From: Desulfoferula mesophila
Lineage (GTDB): Bacteria > Desulfobacterota > Desulfarculia > Desulfarculales > Desulfarculaceae
Direction: 5' to 3'
NCBI RefSeq assembly: GCF_037076455.1
Contig: NZ_AP028679.1
Span: 821,501 to 885,500 of the forward strand
Length of the DNA: 64,000 nucleotides
The notes beneath the pieces are model-generated. The model was not told the origin of the DNA. It made no database searches and worked only from the letters and a program-made list of their open reading frames with translations. The position numbers and the translations under genes are program-made. Shown piece after piece: positions 54,525 to 63,135 of this stretch (position 1 is its first letter; every line of letters begins with the position of its first letter).

Positions 54525-55979
54525 ATGAAGTTGCAGCATCCTGAATTGTTCCGACAAAAATGCTATGTGAACGGCGCCTGGGTGGCCAGCGCCGGGGGCG
54601 AGGTCTTAAGCGTGGACAACCCGGCCACCGGCGAGCAACTGGGCACGGTGCCGTCTTTGAGCGCCGAGGAAACCCGTGCCGCCATCCAGGCCGCCTCCGA
54701 GGCCTGGCCCGCCTGGCGAGACCTCACGGCGTTGCAGCGGGGCGCCTGCCTGCACCGCTGGGCCCAGCTTATTGCAGACCACGCCCGGGACCTGGGCGTC
54801 ATCCTCACCAGCGAACAGGGCAAGCCCTTGCCCGAGGCCCTGGGGGAGATTAAGTCCGGCCAGGACGCCATCACCTGGTTCGCCGAGGAAGGCCGCCGGG
54901 CCTACGGCGAGGTGATCCCGCCTCCCTCCCCGGACCGGCGGCCCCTCACCATCCGCCAGCCGGTGGGAGTGGTGGGCGCGGTCACTCCCTGGAACTTCCC
55001 CATGTCCATGATCGCCCGCAAGGTCAGCCCGGCCCCGGCCGCCGGGTGCACCATAGTGCTCAAGCCGGCCAGCGCCACCCCCTTCTCGGCCCTGGCCCTG
55101 GCCGTGCTGGCCCATGAGGCTGGCATCCCCGCCGGGGTGTTCAACGTGGTCACCGGCAAGGCCTCGGTGGTGGGCGGCGAGCTTACCGCCAGCCCCCTGG
55201 TGCGCAAGTTCACCTTCACCGGCTCCACCGAGGTGGGCAAGACCCTCATGGCCCAATGCGCCCAGACGGTGAAGAACATCTCCCTGGAGCTGGGCGGCAA
55301 CGCTCCCTTCATCGTGTTCGACGACGCGGACCTGGACAAGGCCATCGCCGGTGCCCTGGCCAGCAAGTACCGCAACACCGGCCAGACCTGCATCTGCGTG
55401 AACCGCTTCCTGGTGCAAGAGGGCATCCACGACGCCTTTGTGGAGCGCCTGACCCGGGAGGTGAGCGCCATGCGGGTGGGCAACGGCCTGGAGGAGGGGG
55501 TGCGCCAAGGCCCCCTGGTGGACCAACAGGGCCTGGAAAAAGTGGAGGCCCTGGTCGAGGCCAGCGTGGCCCAGGGGGCCCGGGTGGCGGTGGGCGGCGG
55601 CCGCCACGATTTGGGCGGCAACTTCTACCAGCCCACGGTATTGGTGGACCTGACCCCGGACATGCCCATCCTGCGCCGAGAGATCTTCGGCCCGGTGGCC
55701 ACGGTGGTGCGCTTTGCCACCGAAGAGGAGGCCATCGCCCTGGCCAACGACACCGAATACGGCCTGGCCTCCTACATGTACACCAACGACCTGGGGCGCT
55801 TCTGGCGGGTGGCCGAGGCCCTGGAGTCCGGCCTGGTGGGGGTCAACGAAACCGGCCTGGCCTCGGCCGAGTCTCCCTTCGGGGGCTACAAGCAGAGCGG
55901 CCTGGGCCGGGAAGGCGGCCGCCAGGGCTTGGACAGCTTTTTGGAGACCAAGTACGTCCTGGTGGGCGGCCTGGCCTGA
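54525..55979 (+). CDS. gabD: Succinate-semialdehyde dehydrogenase (GabD-like)
   Basis: This 484-residue aldehyde dehydrogenase oxidises succinate semialdehyde to succinate, the last step of GABA use. The ATG at 54525 follows AAAGGAACC. Family blocks are PWNFPMSMIARKVSPAPAAG (cofactor), FTGSTEVGKT, ELGGNAPFIVFDDAD with the catalytic Glu, NTGQTCICVNRF with the catalytic Cys, and SPFGGYKQSGLGREGG. The match to GabD is good, but other semialdehydes are possible. No GABA aminotransferase gene lies in the window. Confidence 0.88.
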   Translation: MKLQHPELFRQKCYVNGAWVASAGGEVLSVDNPATGEQLGTVPSLSAEETRAAIQAASEAWPAWRDLTALQRGACLHRWAQLIADHARDLGVILTSEQGKPLPEALGEIKSGQDAITWFAEEGRRAYGEVIPPPSPDRRPLTIRQPVGVVGAVTPWNFPMSMIARKVSPAPAAGCTIVLKPASATPFSALALAVLAHEAGIPAGVFNVVTGKASVVGGELTASPLVRKFTFTGSTEVGKTLMAQCAQTVKNISLELGGNAPFIVFDDADLDKAIAGALASKYRNTGQTCICVNRFLVQEGIHDAFVERLTREVSAMRVGNGLEEGVRQGPLVDQQGLEKVEALVEASVAQGARVAVGGGRHDLGGNFYQPTVLVDLTPDMPILRREIFGPVATVVRFATEEEAIALANDTEYGLASYMYTNDLGRFWRVAEALESGLVGVNETGLASAESPFGGYKQSGLGREGGRQGLDSFLETKYVLVGGLA

Positions 55980-56006
55980 GGTCCGACTTTTATTGCGGCG
56001 TCCCGC

Positions 56007-56050
56007 GGCCCCCAGCGCATTTTCACCCTCCCGCGCCGGGGGCCCTTTTT
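56007..56050 (+). terminator. Rho-independent terminator after gabD
   Basis: GGCCCCC (56007-56013) pairs with GGGGGCC (56038-56044), with extra CGC/GCG pairs inside, followed by CTTTTT. Confidence 0.65.
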
Positions 56051-56132
56051 ATGGGTGCGATAGCTGGACAGCGGCCTTGACCCGGCGGCTATAATTTTAA
56101 GCAAGCGTATTCACCCCAGCCGGGAGGGCGGC

Positions 56133-56837
56133 GTGGCCGAGCCGGACAAGTTCCAGGGTTTCACCCCCCAAGCGATAAAATTTTGGCGGGACCTGACCCG
56201 GCACAACAACCGGGCCTGGTTCGAGGAACACAAGGCCCTGTACGAGCGCGAGGTGCTGGTGCCCAGCCGGGCCCTGGTGAGCGCCATGGGCGGGCTCCTC
56301 AAGAAGCTGGCCCCCCTGGTGATCGCCGAGCCCAAGGTGAACCGGAGCCTGTTCCGCATCTACCGCGACGTGCGCTTCAGCAAGGACAAAAGCCCCTACA
56401 AGAGCCACCTGGGCCTGTGGTGGTGGGAGGGGCCGGGGCCGCGCATGGAATGCTCGGGCTTTTATTTCCAGCTAGAGCCGCCCAAAGTGATGCTGGCGGT
56501 GGGCATGCACCGTTTTCCCAAGTTCCTGTTGCCCGCCTACCGTCAGGCGGTGGCCGACGACAAGCTGGGCCGGGCCCTGGAGCGCGCGGTCAAAAAGGTG
56601 CGCAAGGCGGGCTACGAGGTGGGGGGCCAGGGATACAAAAGGGTGCCCCGGGGGTTCGACCCGGAGCACCCCAGAGGCGATTTGCTCAGGCACGACGCCC
56701 TGTGGGCCGCCTACGAGACGGACATCCCGGAGGAGATCCACACCGCCGACTTTCCGGCCTGGTGTTTGCCCCATTTCCGGGCCATGGCTCCCCTGCACCA
56801 GTGGCTCCTGGAGCTCACGGTGCGCGAATTCATCTAG
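56133..56837 (+). CDS. DUF2461 family protein
   Basis: A 234-residue soluble protein. FWRDLTRHNNRAWFEEHKAL and YRDVRFSKDKSPYKSHLGLW are the conserved blocks of DUF2461 (TIGR02453). The biochemical function of the family is not established. The GTG start has GGGAGG a suitable distance upstream. It is convergent with the CBS/ACT gene that follows. Confidence 0.85.
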   Translation: MAEPDKFQGFTPQAIKFWRDLTRHNNRAWFEEHKALYEREVLVPSRALVSAMGGLLKKLAPLVIAEPKVNRSLFRIYRDVRFSKDKSPYKSHLGLWWWEGPGPRMECSGFYFQLEPPKVMLAVGMHRFPKFLLPAYRQAVADDKLGRALERAVKKVRKAGYEVGGQGYKRVPRGFDPEHPRGDLLRHDALWAAYETDIPEEIHTADFPAWCLPHFRAMAPLHQWLLELTVREFI

Positions 56838-56864
56838 CCCGGACGCCGGGCCGCCCGCCTGGGG

Positions 56865-57515
56865 CTAGGCCGGGATGGGCACCACCCTGAAGCCCGCCGC
56901 GTCCAGATCGGCCATCAAGTTGGCCGCGTGGGGGGTGCGGGCCCTAATATATACGTTGTTGCCCGCCCTGGTGCGGTGGGGCATGGTGAAGATGGCCTCC
57001 ACCGGCACGCCGCGCTTTTCGATCACCGAGGCGATGCGGCTGGTGGCTCCCACCTCCTTGCTCAGCTGCACGTCTTGCAGCACGATCAAGCTGGTGCCTT
57101 CCCGCGGGGCGATGAGGCCCATCACCGCGTTAAAAATCTCGCTTTCGGTGACTATGCCCATCAGCTTGTCGCCCTCGACCACCGGGAAGGCGCCGATGCC
57201 CTTCTGGTGGCCCAGGAGGATCACGTTTTGCACCAAGTCGTCGGGGCCCACGGTGAGCGGATCCTTTTGCATCACCTCGCCGACGGTGAGCTTTTCCAGC
57301 AAATAATGCAGCTCGTGCACGCTCAGGGTGGTGGCCCCGCTGGGCATGGCCTCGATAATCAGGTGCCTGGTCAACAACCCCACCAAACGCCCCTTCTTGT
57401 CCACCACCGGTAGGCGGCGGATGTTGTTGGTGGCCATCAGCTTCTTGGCATCCATCAATAGGGTTTCCGGGGTTACCGTCAACGGATTGGGCGTCATCCA
57501 ATTCCTGATCTTCAT
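56865..57515 (-). CDS. CBS-pair protein with ACT-like C-terminus (AcuB-like)
   Basis: A 216-residue protein. CBS 1 (about 5-60: NWMTPNPLTVTPETLLMDA, RRLPVVDKKGRLVGLLT) and CBS 2 (about 78-135: GEVMQKDPLTVGPDDLVQNV, GAFPVVEGDKLMGIVTE) lead to an ACT-like domain (about 140-215). The arrangement matches AcuB-type regulators, which are thought to sense adenine nucleotides. Its partner is unknown; it is divergent from cydAB. Confidence 0.88.
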   Translation of the reverse strand: MKIRNWMTPNPLTVTPETLLMDAKKLMATNNIRRLPVVDKKGRLVGLLTRHLIIEAMPSGATTLSVHELHYLLEKLTVGEVMQKDPLTVGPDDLVQNVILLGHQKGIGAFPVVEGDKLMGIVTESEIFNAVMGLIAPREGTSLIVLQDVQLSKEVGATSRIASVIEKRGVPVEAIFTMPHRTRAGNNVYIRARTPHAANLMADLDAAGFRVVPIPA

Positions 57516-57678
57516 GAAATCTACTCCCAGCCTGTAAATAACGGTGAAGGCATCATAACTATCGCCTTGTCATAATTATAAAACATGCCTTCCATCCACG
57601 GTTCCCCCTTTTGATAAGGGAAAATTCCCGTTTTCGGGGAGGGTTTTGCCTTAAAATATAGGAAACGCGCCTTAGGCC

Positions 57679-57708
57679 TTGACAGAGGGAGACTATAGTT
57701 TATATAAA
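57679..57708 (+). promoter_or_regulatory. Promoter of cydAB
   Basis: TTGACA (57679-57684) and TATAAA (57703-57708) are 18 bases apart, with TATATA at 16 as an alternative. Two small hairpins (CCCTT/AAGGG and CCC/GGG types, about 57606-57645) lie just upstream. Confidence 0.6.
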
Positions 57709-57712
57709 AAAC

Positions 57713-57736
57713 GATAACGGTAATGGTAACTATTAT
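57713..57736 (+). promoter_or_regulatory. Repeated hexamer operator at the cydAB start site
   Basis: GATAAC, GGTAAT, GGTAAC and TATTAT follow one another without gaps from 57713 to 57736. Hexamer arrays of this kind resemble Fur-family sites. The position at the expected start site fits repression. The regulator is not identified. Confidence 0.4.
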
Positions 57737-57756
57737 TGTCTAGAAGGGGGTAGGTG

Positions 57757-59076
57757 ATGGAGGTCTTGATCCTCTCTCGGTTGCAGTTCGCCGCAGCCAC
57801 GTTCTTTCACTTCCTGTTCGTTCCCCTGACCCTGGGTCTCTCCATCCTGGTGGCCATCATGGAAACCAAGTGGGTGAGAAGCGGTGACGAGGAATACAAA
57901 CGCATGGCCAAGTTCTGGGGCAAGTTGTTTCTCATCAACTTCGGCCTGGGACTGGTGACCGGCATAACCCTGGAGTTCCAGTTCGGCACCAACTGGTCCC
58001 GCTACTCGGCCTATGTGGGGGACATCTTCGGTTCGCTCTTGGCGATCGAGGCCACGGCGGCCTTCTTCCTGGAGAGCACCTTCATCGCGGTGTGGATTTT
58101 CGGCTGGGAGCGCATCTCGCCCAAGCTGCACTGCGTGGCCATCTGGCTGGTGGCCTTTGCCGGCACCCTGAGCGCCTATTGGATTCTGGCGGCCAACGCC
58201 TGGATGCAGCATCCGGTGGGATACGTCATGCGCAACGGGCGGGCCGAGCTGGCCAACTTTTTCGACGTCATCACCCAGCGCTTCGCGGTGATCGAGTTCG
58301 TGCACACCGTGTCCGGGGCCTACATCCTGGCCGGCTTCTTCGTCATGGGCATCAGCGCCTATCATTTGCTTAGAAAGCGCGAGGTCTCCTTTTTCACCAA
58401 GAGCTTCCGCATCGCCCTGGTCTTCGCCCTGGTCTTCTCCCTGTTCGAGGTGGTCCAAGGCCACTTCAACGGCGGCGAGGTGGCCGAGGCCCAGCCCAGC
58501 AAGCTGGCGGCCATGGAGTCCCACTGGAAGACCCAGAAGATGGCTCCCATGTACCTGTTGCAGGTGCCCAACCTCAGTGGCGACGGCAACCTGATCGAAT
58601 GGATTCCCATCCCCGGCGCCCTGAGCATCCTGGCCTACGGCGACCCCCATGCGGAGGTCAAGGGCCTGAGCGATTTCAAGCCCGAGGACCGGCCTCCGGT
58701 GTTTCTCACCTTCATCTCCTTCCGGATCATGGTGGGCCTGGGCATGCTGTTCGTGCTGCTCACCGTCTGGGGTTTCTTGATTCGCAAGAAGCTTTTGGAT
58801 AATCCCAAGTACCTTCGCATAATGATGCTGGCCATCCCTCTGCCCTACATCGCCAACGAGGCGGGGTGGATGGTGGCCGAGGTGGGGCGACAACCCTGGA
58901 TCGTGTGGGGGCTGATGCGCACCAGCGACGCGGTCAGCCCGGTGGATCCCACCCAGGTGGCGGTGAGCCTCATCGCCTTCATATTGTTCTACGGCCTGCT
59001 GGGAGTCGTCGCCTTCTGGCTCATGGCCCGTTTCGCCAAAAAGGGTCCCGAGCCCTTGCCGGCGGCCCAGGGTTAG
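57757..59076 (+). CDS. cydA: Cytochrome bd quinol oxidase subunit I
   Basis: A 439-residue membrane protein that oxidises quinol and reduces oxygen to water. The start ATG 57757 gives MEVLILSRLQFAAATFFHFL, with heme ligand His18. Glu pair residues are in AIEATAAFFLESTFIAVWIF, the second heme ligand His in RFAVIEFVHTVSGAYILAGF, and GRQPW occurs near residue 375. The Q-loop is short, as in many non-enterobacterial forms. The gene is followed 15 bases on by cydB. Confidence 0.94.
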   Translation: MEVLILSRLQFAAATFFHFLFVPLTLGLSILVAIMETKWVRSGDEEYKRMAKFWGKLFLINFGLGLVTGITLEFQFGTNWSRYSAYVGDIFGSLLAIEATAAFFLESTFIAVWIFGWERISPKLHCVAIWLVAFAGTLSAYWILAANAWMQHPVGYVMRNGRAELANFFDVITQRFAVIEFVHTVSGAYILAGFFVMGISAYHLLRKREVSFFTKSFRIALVFALVFSLFEVVQGHFNGGEVAEAQPSKLAAMESHWKTQKMAPMYLLQVPNLSGDGNLIEWIPIPGALSILAYGDPHAEVKGLSDFKPEDRPPVFLTFISFRIMVGLGMLFVLLTVWGFLIRKKLLDNPKYLRIMMLAIPLPYIANEAGWMVAEVGRQPWIVWGLMRTSDAVSPVDPTQVAVSLIAFILFYGLLGVVAFWLMARFAKKGPEPLPAAQG

Positions 59077-59091
59077 GGGGAGGAGTTAGCC

Positions 59092-60117
59092 ATGTTGGAA
59101 ACTATCTGGTTCGCCCTCTGGGGAGTGCTGTGGGCCGTCTATTTCATGCTGGACGGCTTTGACCTGGGCGCCGGGGCCTTGCTGCCCTTCCTGGCCAAAA
59201 ACGAAGACGAAAAACGCACCATCTACCACGCCACCGGGCCCTTCTGGGACGGCAACGAGGTGTGGCTCATAACCGCCGGCGGCGTGACCTTCGCCGCCTT
59301 CCCCCTGGCCTACGCGGTCATGTTCAGCTCCTTGTACTCGGCGCTGATGCTCATCCTGTTCTGCCTGATCATCCGCGGCGTGGCCATGGAGTATCGCGGC
59401 AAGCTGGAGGGGCACAGCTGGCGCGACGGCTGGGACTGGCTGCTGTTCATCTCCAGCGCCCTGCCCGCCCTGCTGTTCGGGGTGGCCTTCGCCAACATCT
59501 TCCAGGGCATCCCCATCGACATCGAGCACATCTATCGGGGCAGCCTGTTTACCCTGCTCAATCCCTACGGGCTTCTGGGCGGGCTGTTGTTCCTGTGCCT
59601 GTTCCTGTATCACGGCGCGCTGTGGTTGGGCATCAAGGCGGGCGGCGAGCTCAAGGAGCGGGCCCAGCGTACCGCCAAGATCCTGTGGGTCCCCCTGCTC
59701 ATCCTTGCGGTGGTGTTTTTGGTGGCCACCTGGTTCGCCACCAACCTCTACGCCAACTACCTGACCTACCCGGTCCTGTGGGTTCTGCCCGCCCTGGCCG
59801 TGGCCGGCCTGCTGGCCACCCGCCTGTTCCTGCAGCAGGGCGCGGCCTGGAAGAGCTGGTTCGCCTCCTCGGCGGTGGTGGTGGGAGCCACCCTGTTCGG
59901 GGTGGCCGGGCTCTACCCCAACCTGCTGCCCAGCTCCATCGACCCCAAGGCCAGCCTGACCGTGGTCAACGCGGCCTCCAGCCCCCTGACCCTAAAGATC
60001 ATGCTGGGAGTGGCCCTGGTCATGGTGCCGGTGGTCATCGCCTACCAGGTGTGGGTCTACCACCTGTTCCGCCACGAGGTGACCCCCGACGATCTGGCCT
60101 ACGAGGAAGGCTACTAG
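59092..60117 (+). CDS. cydB: Cytochrome bd quinol oxidase subunit II
   Basis: A 341-residue membrane protein. MLETIWFALWGVLWAVYFML leads to DGFDLGAGALLPFL, and FWDGNEVWLITAGGVTFAAF is diagnostic of CydB. It forms the oxidase with CydA. No cydX-like small gene is evident in the short gap after it. A strong terminator follows. Confidence 0.95.
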   Translation: MLETIWFALWGVLWAVYFMLDGFDLGAGALLPFLAKNEDEKRTIYHATGPFWDGNEVWLITAGGVTFAAFPLAYAVMFSSLYSALMLILFCLIIRGVAMEYRGKLEGHSWRDGWDWLLFISSALPALLFGVAFANIFQGIPIDIEHIYRGSLFTLLNPYGLLGGLLFLCLFLYHGALWLGIKAGGELKERAQRTAKILWVPLLILAVVFLVATWFATNLYANYLTYPVLWVLPALAVAGLLATRLFLQQGAAWKSWFASSAVVVGATLFGVAGLYPNLLPSSIDPKASLTVVNAASSPLTLKIMLGVALVMVPVVIAYQVWVYHLFRHEVTPDDLAYEEGY

Positions 60118-60138
60118 CCGCCCGAACCCCTAATGAAC

Positions 60139-60180
60139 ACGGCGGCGGCCGGAGCTTGCTCCGGCCGCCGCCGTCTTTTC
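60139..60180 (+). terminator. Rho-independent terminator after cydAB
   Basis: A perfect 16-bp stem (60139-60154 and 60159-60174) with a CTTG loop is followed by CTTTT. It could also serve the convergent mscS gene. Confidence 0.88.
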
Positions 60181-60208
60181 GGCTCCCTTGTGCGGGGCCG
60201 GCCCGGCT

Positions 60209-61054
60209 CTAGCCCTGGGGGGAGGCGCCGGAGGCCTGGCTGGGGTAGAGGTGCACGTCCTGCTGGGGATAGGGGATGTTGATGCCTTCGGCGTCGAAGG
60301 CCAGCTTGATCTTTTCGGTGAGGTCGCACTTGACGCCCCACCAGTCGGCGTTGTTCACCCAGGGGCGCACCCCCAGGTTCACGCTGGAGTCGCCCAGCTC
60401 CAAGACCATGACCGTGGGAGCGGGCTCCTTTAATATGCGTTGCTCCTCGCTCACCAGCCGCATGAGGATATCTTTGGCCTTCTTGATGTCGTCGTCGTAG
60501 CCGATGCCCACCACCAGGTCCACCCGCCGTTTTTTGGCGGCGGTGTAGTTGATGAGCTTGTCGCTGAAGGTCTTGGTGTTGGGTACCACCGCCAACACCC
60601 CGTCCACCATTCTGATCTTGGTGACCATGATGGTGATCTCCTCCACAACCCCGAAGGCCCCGCCCACCTCCACCACCTCGCCCAGGCGGAAGGGCCGGAA
60701 GATGAGGATCAGCACCCCGGCGGCCAGGTTGGCCAGGTTGGACTGCAAGGACAGGCCCACGGCCAGGGCGGCGGCGCCCATCATGGCGATGAGCGAGCTG
60801 GTCTGAAAGCCCACCCGGGCCAGGGCGGCGATGACCACCAGCAAGATCAACACGAATTTGAGCACGTTGCCGCCGAAGCTCACCAAGGTCTCGTCAACCT
60901 TGGCGCGCCGGAGCACCTTGCGGAATATATTGGTGATAACCTTGGCCGCGATGATGCCGATTACCAGGATGGCTATGGCGCCCACCACCTGCATGCCGTA
61001 AAGGGTCAGCCAAACGCGTACTTGTTCCCAAATAGATTCCACGAGACTCTCCAA
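60209..61054 (-). CDS. Small-conductance mechanosensitive channel (MscS family)
   Basis: A 281-residue membrane protein with three N-terminal helices (about 18-110). The pore helix has the MscS pattern SLIAMMGAAALAVGLSLQSN, then LANLAAGVLILIFRPFRLGE and a beta domain. It ends in a cytoplasmic cage typical of MscS. It opens on membrane tension to release solutes after osmotic downshift. The family call is firm; ion selectivity is unknown. Confidence 0.93.
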   Translation of the reverse strand: MESLVESIWEQVRVWLTLYGMQVVGAIAILVIGIIAAKVITNIFRKVLRRAKVDETLVSFGGNVLKFVLILLVVIAALARVGFQTSSLIAMMGAAALAVGLSLQSNLANLAAGVLILIFRPFRLGEVVEVGGAFGVVEEITIMVTKIRMVDGVLAVVPNTKTFSDKLINYTAAKKRRVDLVVGIGYDDDIKKAKDILMRLVSEEQRILKEPAPTVMVLELGDSSVNLGVRPWVNNADWWGVKCDLTEKIKLAFDAEGINIPYPQQDVHLYPSQASGASPQG

Positions 61055-61071
61055 AGTATCAATTCACACGA

Positions 61072-61099
61072 GGCGCGCCGCTGGGGCGGGCGGCGCGCC
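61072..61099 (-). terminator. GC-rich stem-loop after the K+ channel gene
   Basis: GGCGCGCCGC (61072-61081) pairs perfectly with GCGGCGCGCC (61090-61099) around an 8-base loop. No T-run follows. Confidence 0.4.
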
Positions 61100-61178
61100 G
61101 GACAGTTTCAACCAGTTTAGTGCACGATGAATGGATGGCCAAGCTTCTTGGGGCCGAAAACTGCCGAAAAATACGGGA

Positions 61179-62006
61179 CTAACGCGGCATTCGCCTGCGG
61201 CGGCGCAGACGGCGGGAGAACTTGGCCGCCTTGGGCCGGTGCCGGGGGGGCGGGGGGGCTGGGGCCAGGGGGGTTACGGCCTCGCTCAAGTGGCGCGAGA
61301 CCAGGCGGGCGATGAGCACCGCCAAAAAGAGCTGGCCCGCCGCCGCCTCCAGGGTCGAGAGGAACTGGGCCATGGCCCTGCGCGGCAGGATGTCGCCGAA
61401 GCCCACCGAGGTGATGGTGGACAGGCTGTAGTACAAGGCCCGCATGTGCGCGATTGCCGGGTCAATGGCGTAGCCCGTCAGGGGAGGCGAAAAGCTGTGG
61501 GGGTGGAAGTAACTTAGAACCTTGTAAAGCTCGGTCCAGGTTATGGCCAGCAGAAAATAGGCGGCCACCCCGGAAAAGATGGTGTCCAGGCGCACCTGGC
61601 GGGCCTGGAACAAAAAGATCATCACCATCACCGTCCACCCGCTGGTTATCAATAGGGAGGTAATGGTGAAAGCTATTTCCTCCCGGCTGAGCCAGGCGGG
61701 CGGCAGGGGCAGCCAGGGCAGAAGCAGCCCAAGGCACATGATCACCAGAAGAATTCTGAGCACCACCAGGTAGGAAGGGAAGCGCACCAGGAAATCGGAG
61801 GTGAGGGGACGGGTGGCCACATGGAACACCACCACGAAGCCTCCGATGATCAACAGGCCGGTGGGGTGGACATGGCCCTGGATCAGGGACAGGGCCAGGG
61901 CGGCGTAGACAAAGTAGAGCGACAGGCGCCGCGCCAGGGAGATAGGGGGGGAATGTAGCCAACGGCCCCGGGCATCCAGGCCTACTTGTTGGGTTGCATC
62001 GCTCAT
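61179..62006 (-). CDS. Two-pore-helix type potassium channel (Ion_trans_2)
   Basis: A 275-residue membrane protein. The ATG at 62006 has GGAAGG upstream and is preferred over one five codons earlier. Several helices precede a K+ channel pore: ALYYSLSTITSVGFGDILPR, with the filter TSVGFGD. The family is clear, but no regulatory RCK domain follows; the tail is very basic (RRRRRMPR). It lies beside mscS and may take part in osmotic or pH homeostasis. Confidence 0.87.
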   Translation of the reverse strand: MSDATQQVGLDARGRWLHSPPISLARRLSLYFVYAALALSLIQGHVHPTGLLIIGGFVVVFHVATRPLTSDFLVRFPSYLVVLRILLVIMCLGLLLPWLPLPPAWLSREEIAFTITSLLITSGWTVMVMIFLFQARQVRLDTIFSGVAAYFLLAITWTELYKVLSYFHPHSFSPPLTGYAIDPAIAHMRALYYSLSTITSVGFGDILPRRAMAQFLSTLEAAAGQLFLAVLIARLVSRHLSEAVTPLAPAPPPPRHRPKAAKFSRRLRRRRRMPR

Positions 62007-62083
62007 GTGCCTTCCGTCCACGGGTTACCGGAAAATTATAAGGGTTTTCCCCCGTGGTGACAGCATTATTAGTCCCTGGGAGC

Positions 62084-62113
62084 TTATCCTCGGTCCGCCG
62101 CCTGTGCTAGAGT
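62084..62113 (+). promoter_or_regulatory. Weak promoter candidate for the prenyltransferase gene
   Basis: TTATCC and TAGAGT (62108-62113) are 18 bases apart, with TG just upstream of the -10 box. The match is partial. Confidence 0.3.
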
Positions 62114-62143
62114 GGTGCGGTCTTTTCGCCCAGGAGAGTCCCC

Positions 62144-63049
62144 ATGCCGCCTCCGCTGTTGGTACAGGCCATGCGCTTGCCCTTCCTCACCGGCTCGTTG
62201 ACCCCGGTGCTGGTGGTGGCCGCCTGGTGGTGGGGCCAAGGCTCCATGCCCTGGGGCCTGTTTCTGCTAACCCTGGCCGGGGTGGGCTGCCTGCAGAGCG
62301 GGGCCAACCTGATCAACGATTTTTACGACGCCACGGGCAGCGACCCCCTCAACCGGCACGCCACCATTTTCTCCGGCGGCAGCCGGGTGATCCAAGACGG
62401 CCGTATGAGCCGCCGGGCGGTGGGCGCCCTGGCCGTGGGCTTTTTCGTGGCCGCCGGGGCCTGCGGGGGCATGGTGGCGGCCCTGGATCGTCCCTGGGCC
62501 CTGGCCGTGGGCGCGGTTGGGTTGGCCGGCGGCTGGCTCTATTCGGCCGGTCCCCTGGCCCTGATGTCCCTGGGCCTGGGCGAGGCCTGCATCTTCATCC
62601 TCTTCGGCCCCCTGCTCACCTGGGGGGTGGGCTACGTGCTGGGCGGCGAGTTCTGGGCCGTGGCCTGGTGGCTGGGCCTGCCCCAGGCCTGGCTGATCAC
62701 CGCCGTGCTGTGGATAAACCAGTTCCCCGACCGGGCCGCCGACGCGGCCGCGGACAAGAACAACCTGGTGGTGCGTCTGGGCCTGGGCCCTTCGCGCCTG
62801 GTCTACGCCGTACTGATGCTGGCTCCCTTCCCCTCCCTGGCCTGGCTGGTGCACGGCTGGGGCCTCACCCCCTGGCTCTACCTGGCCCTGGCCGCGGCGC
62901 TGCCTTCGCTCAAGGCGGTGGCCATCGCCTGGCGCAGCTACGACGATCCCCTGGCCCTGGTGCCGGCCCAGGCCCTGACCATCGTGACCCATCTGAGCAC
63001 CGGGGCGTTCATGGTGCTGGGTTTGCTCCTGGGGGCCTGGCTGGCCTAG
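62144..63049 (+). CDS. UbiA/MenA-family prenyltransferase
   Basis: A 301-residue membrane enzyme of the UbiA superfamily, close to MenA (dihydroxynaphthoate prenyltransferase). The first Asp-rich motif is LINDFYDATGSDPLNR (about 59-74), the second NQFPDRAADAAADKNNL (about 190-206); they bind Mg-prenyl diphosphate. About eight helices follow the family pattern. The role in menaquinone synthesis is likely, since bd oxidase and other electron-transport genes would use it, but other aromatic acceptors cannot be excluded. Confidence 0.85.
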   Translation: MPPPLLVQAMRLPFLTGSLTPVLVVAAWWWGQGSMPWGLFLLTLAGVGCLQSGANLINDFYDATGSDPLNRHATIFSGGSRVIQDGRMSRRAVGALAVGFFVAAGACGGMVAALDRPWALAVGAVGLAGGWLYSAGPLALMSLGLGEACIFILFGPLLTWGVGYVLGGEFWAVAWWLGLPQAWLITAVLWINQFPDRAADAAADKNNLVVRLGLGPSRLVYAVLMLAPFPSLAWLVHGWGLTPWLYLALAAALPSLKAVAIAWRSYDDPLALVPAQALTIVTHLSTGAFMVLGLLLGAWLA

Positions 63050-63064
63050 GTCGCCCGCCCCGCC

Positions 63065-63097
63065 AAAAAAAATAAAGGGCGGGGATGAACCCCGCCC
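63065..63097 (-). terminator. Rho-independent terminator for the AIM24 gene
   Basis: GGGCGGGG (63077-63084) and CCCCGCCC (63090-63097) form the stem. On the - strand it is followed by TTTATTTTTTTT. Confidence 0.85.
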
Positions 63098-63135
63098 CGC
63101 CGGCCGGCCCGGCCGGTCCCCGGTCCAGGGGCCGC

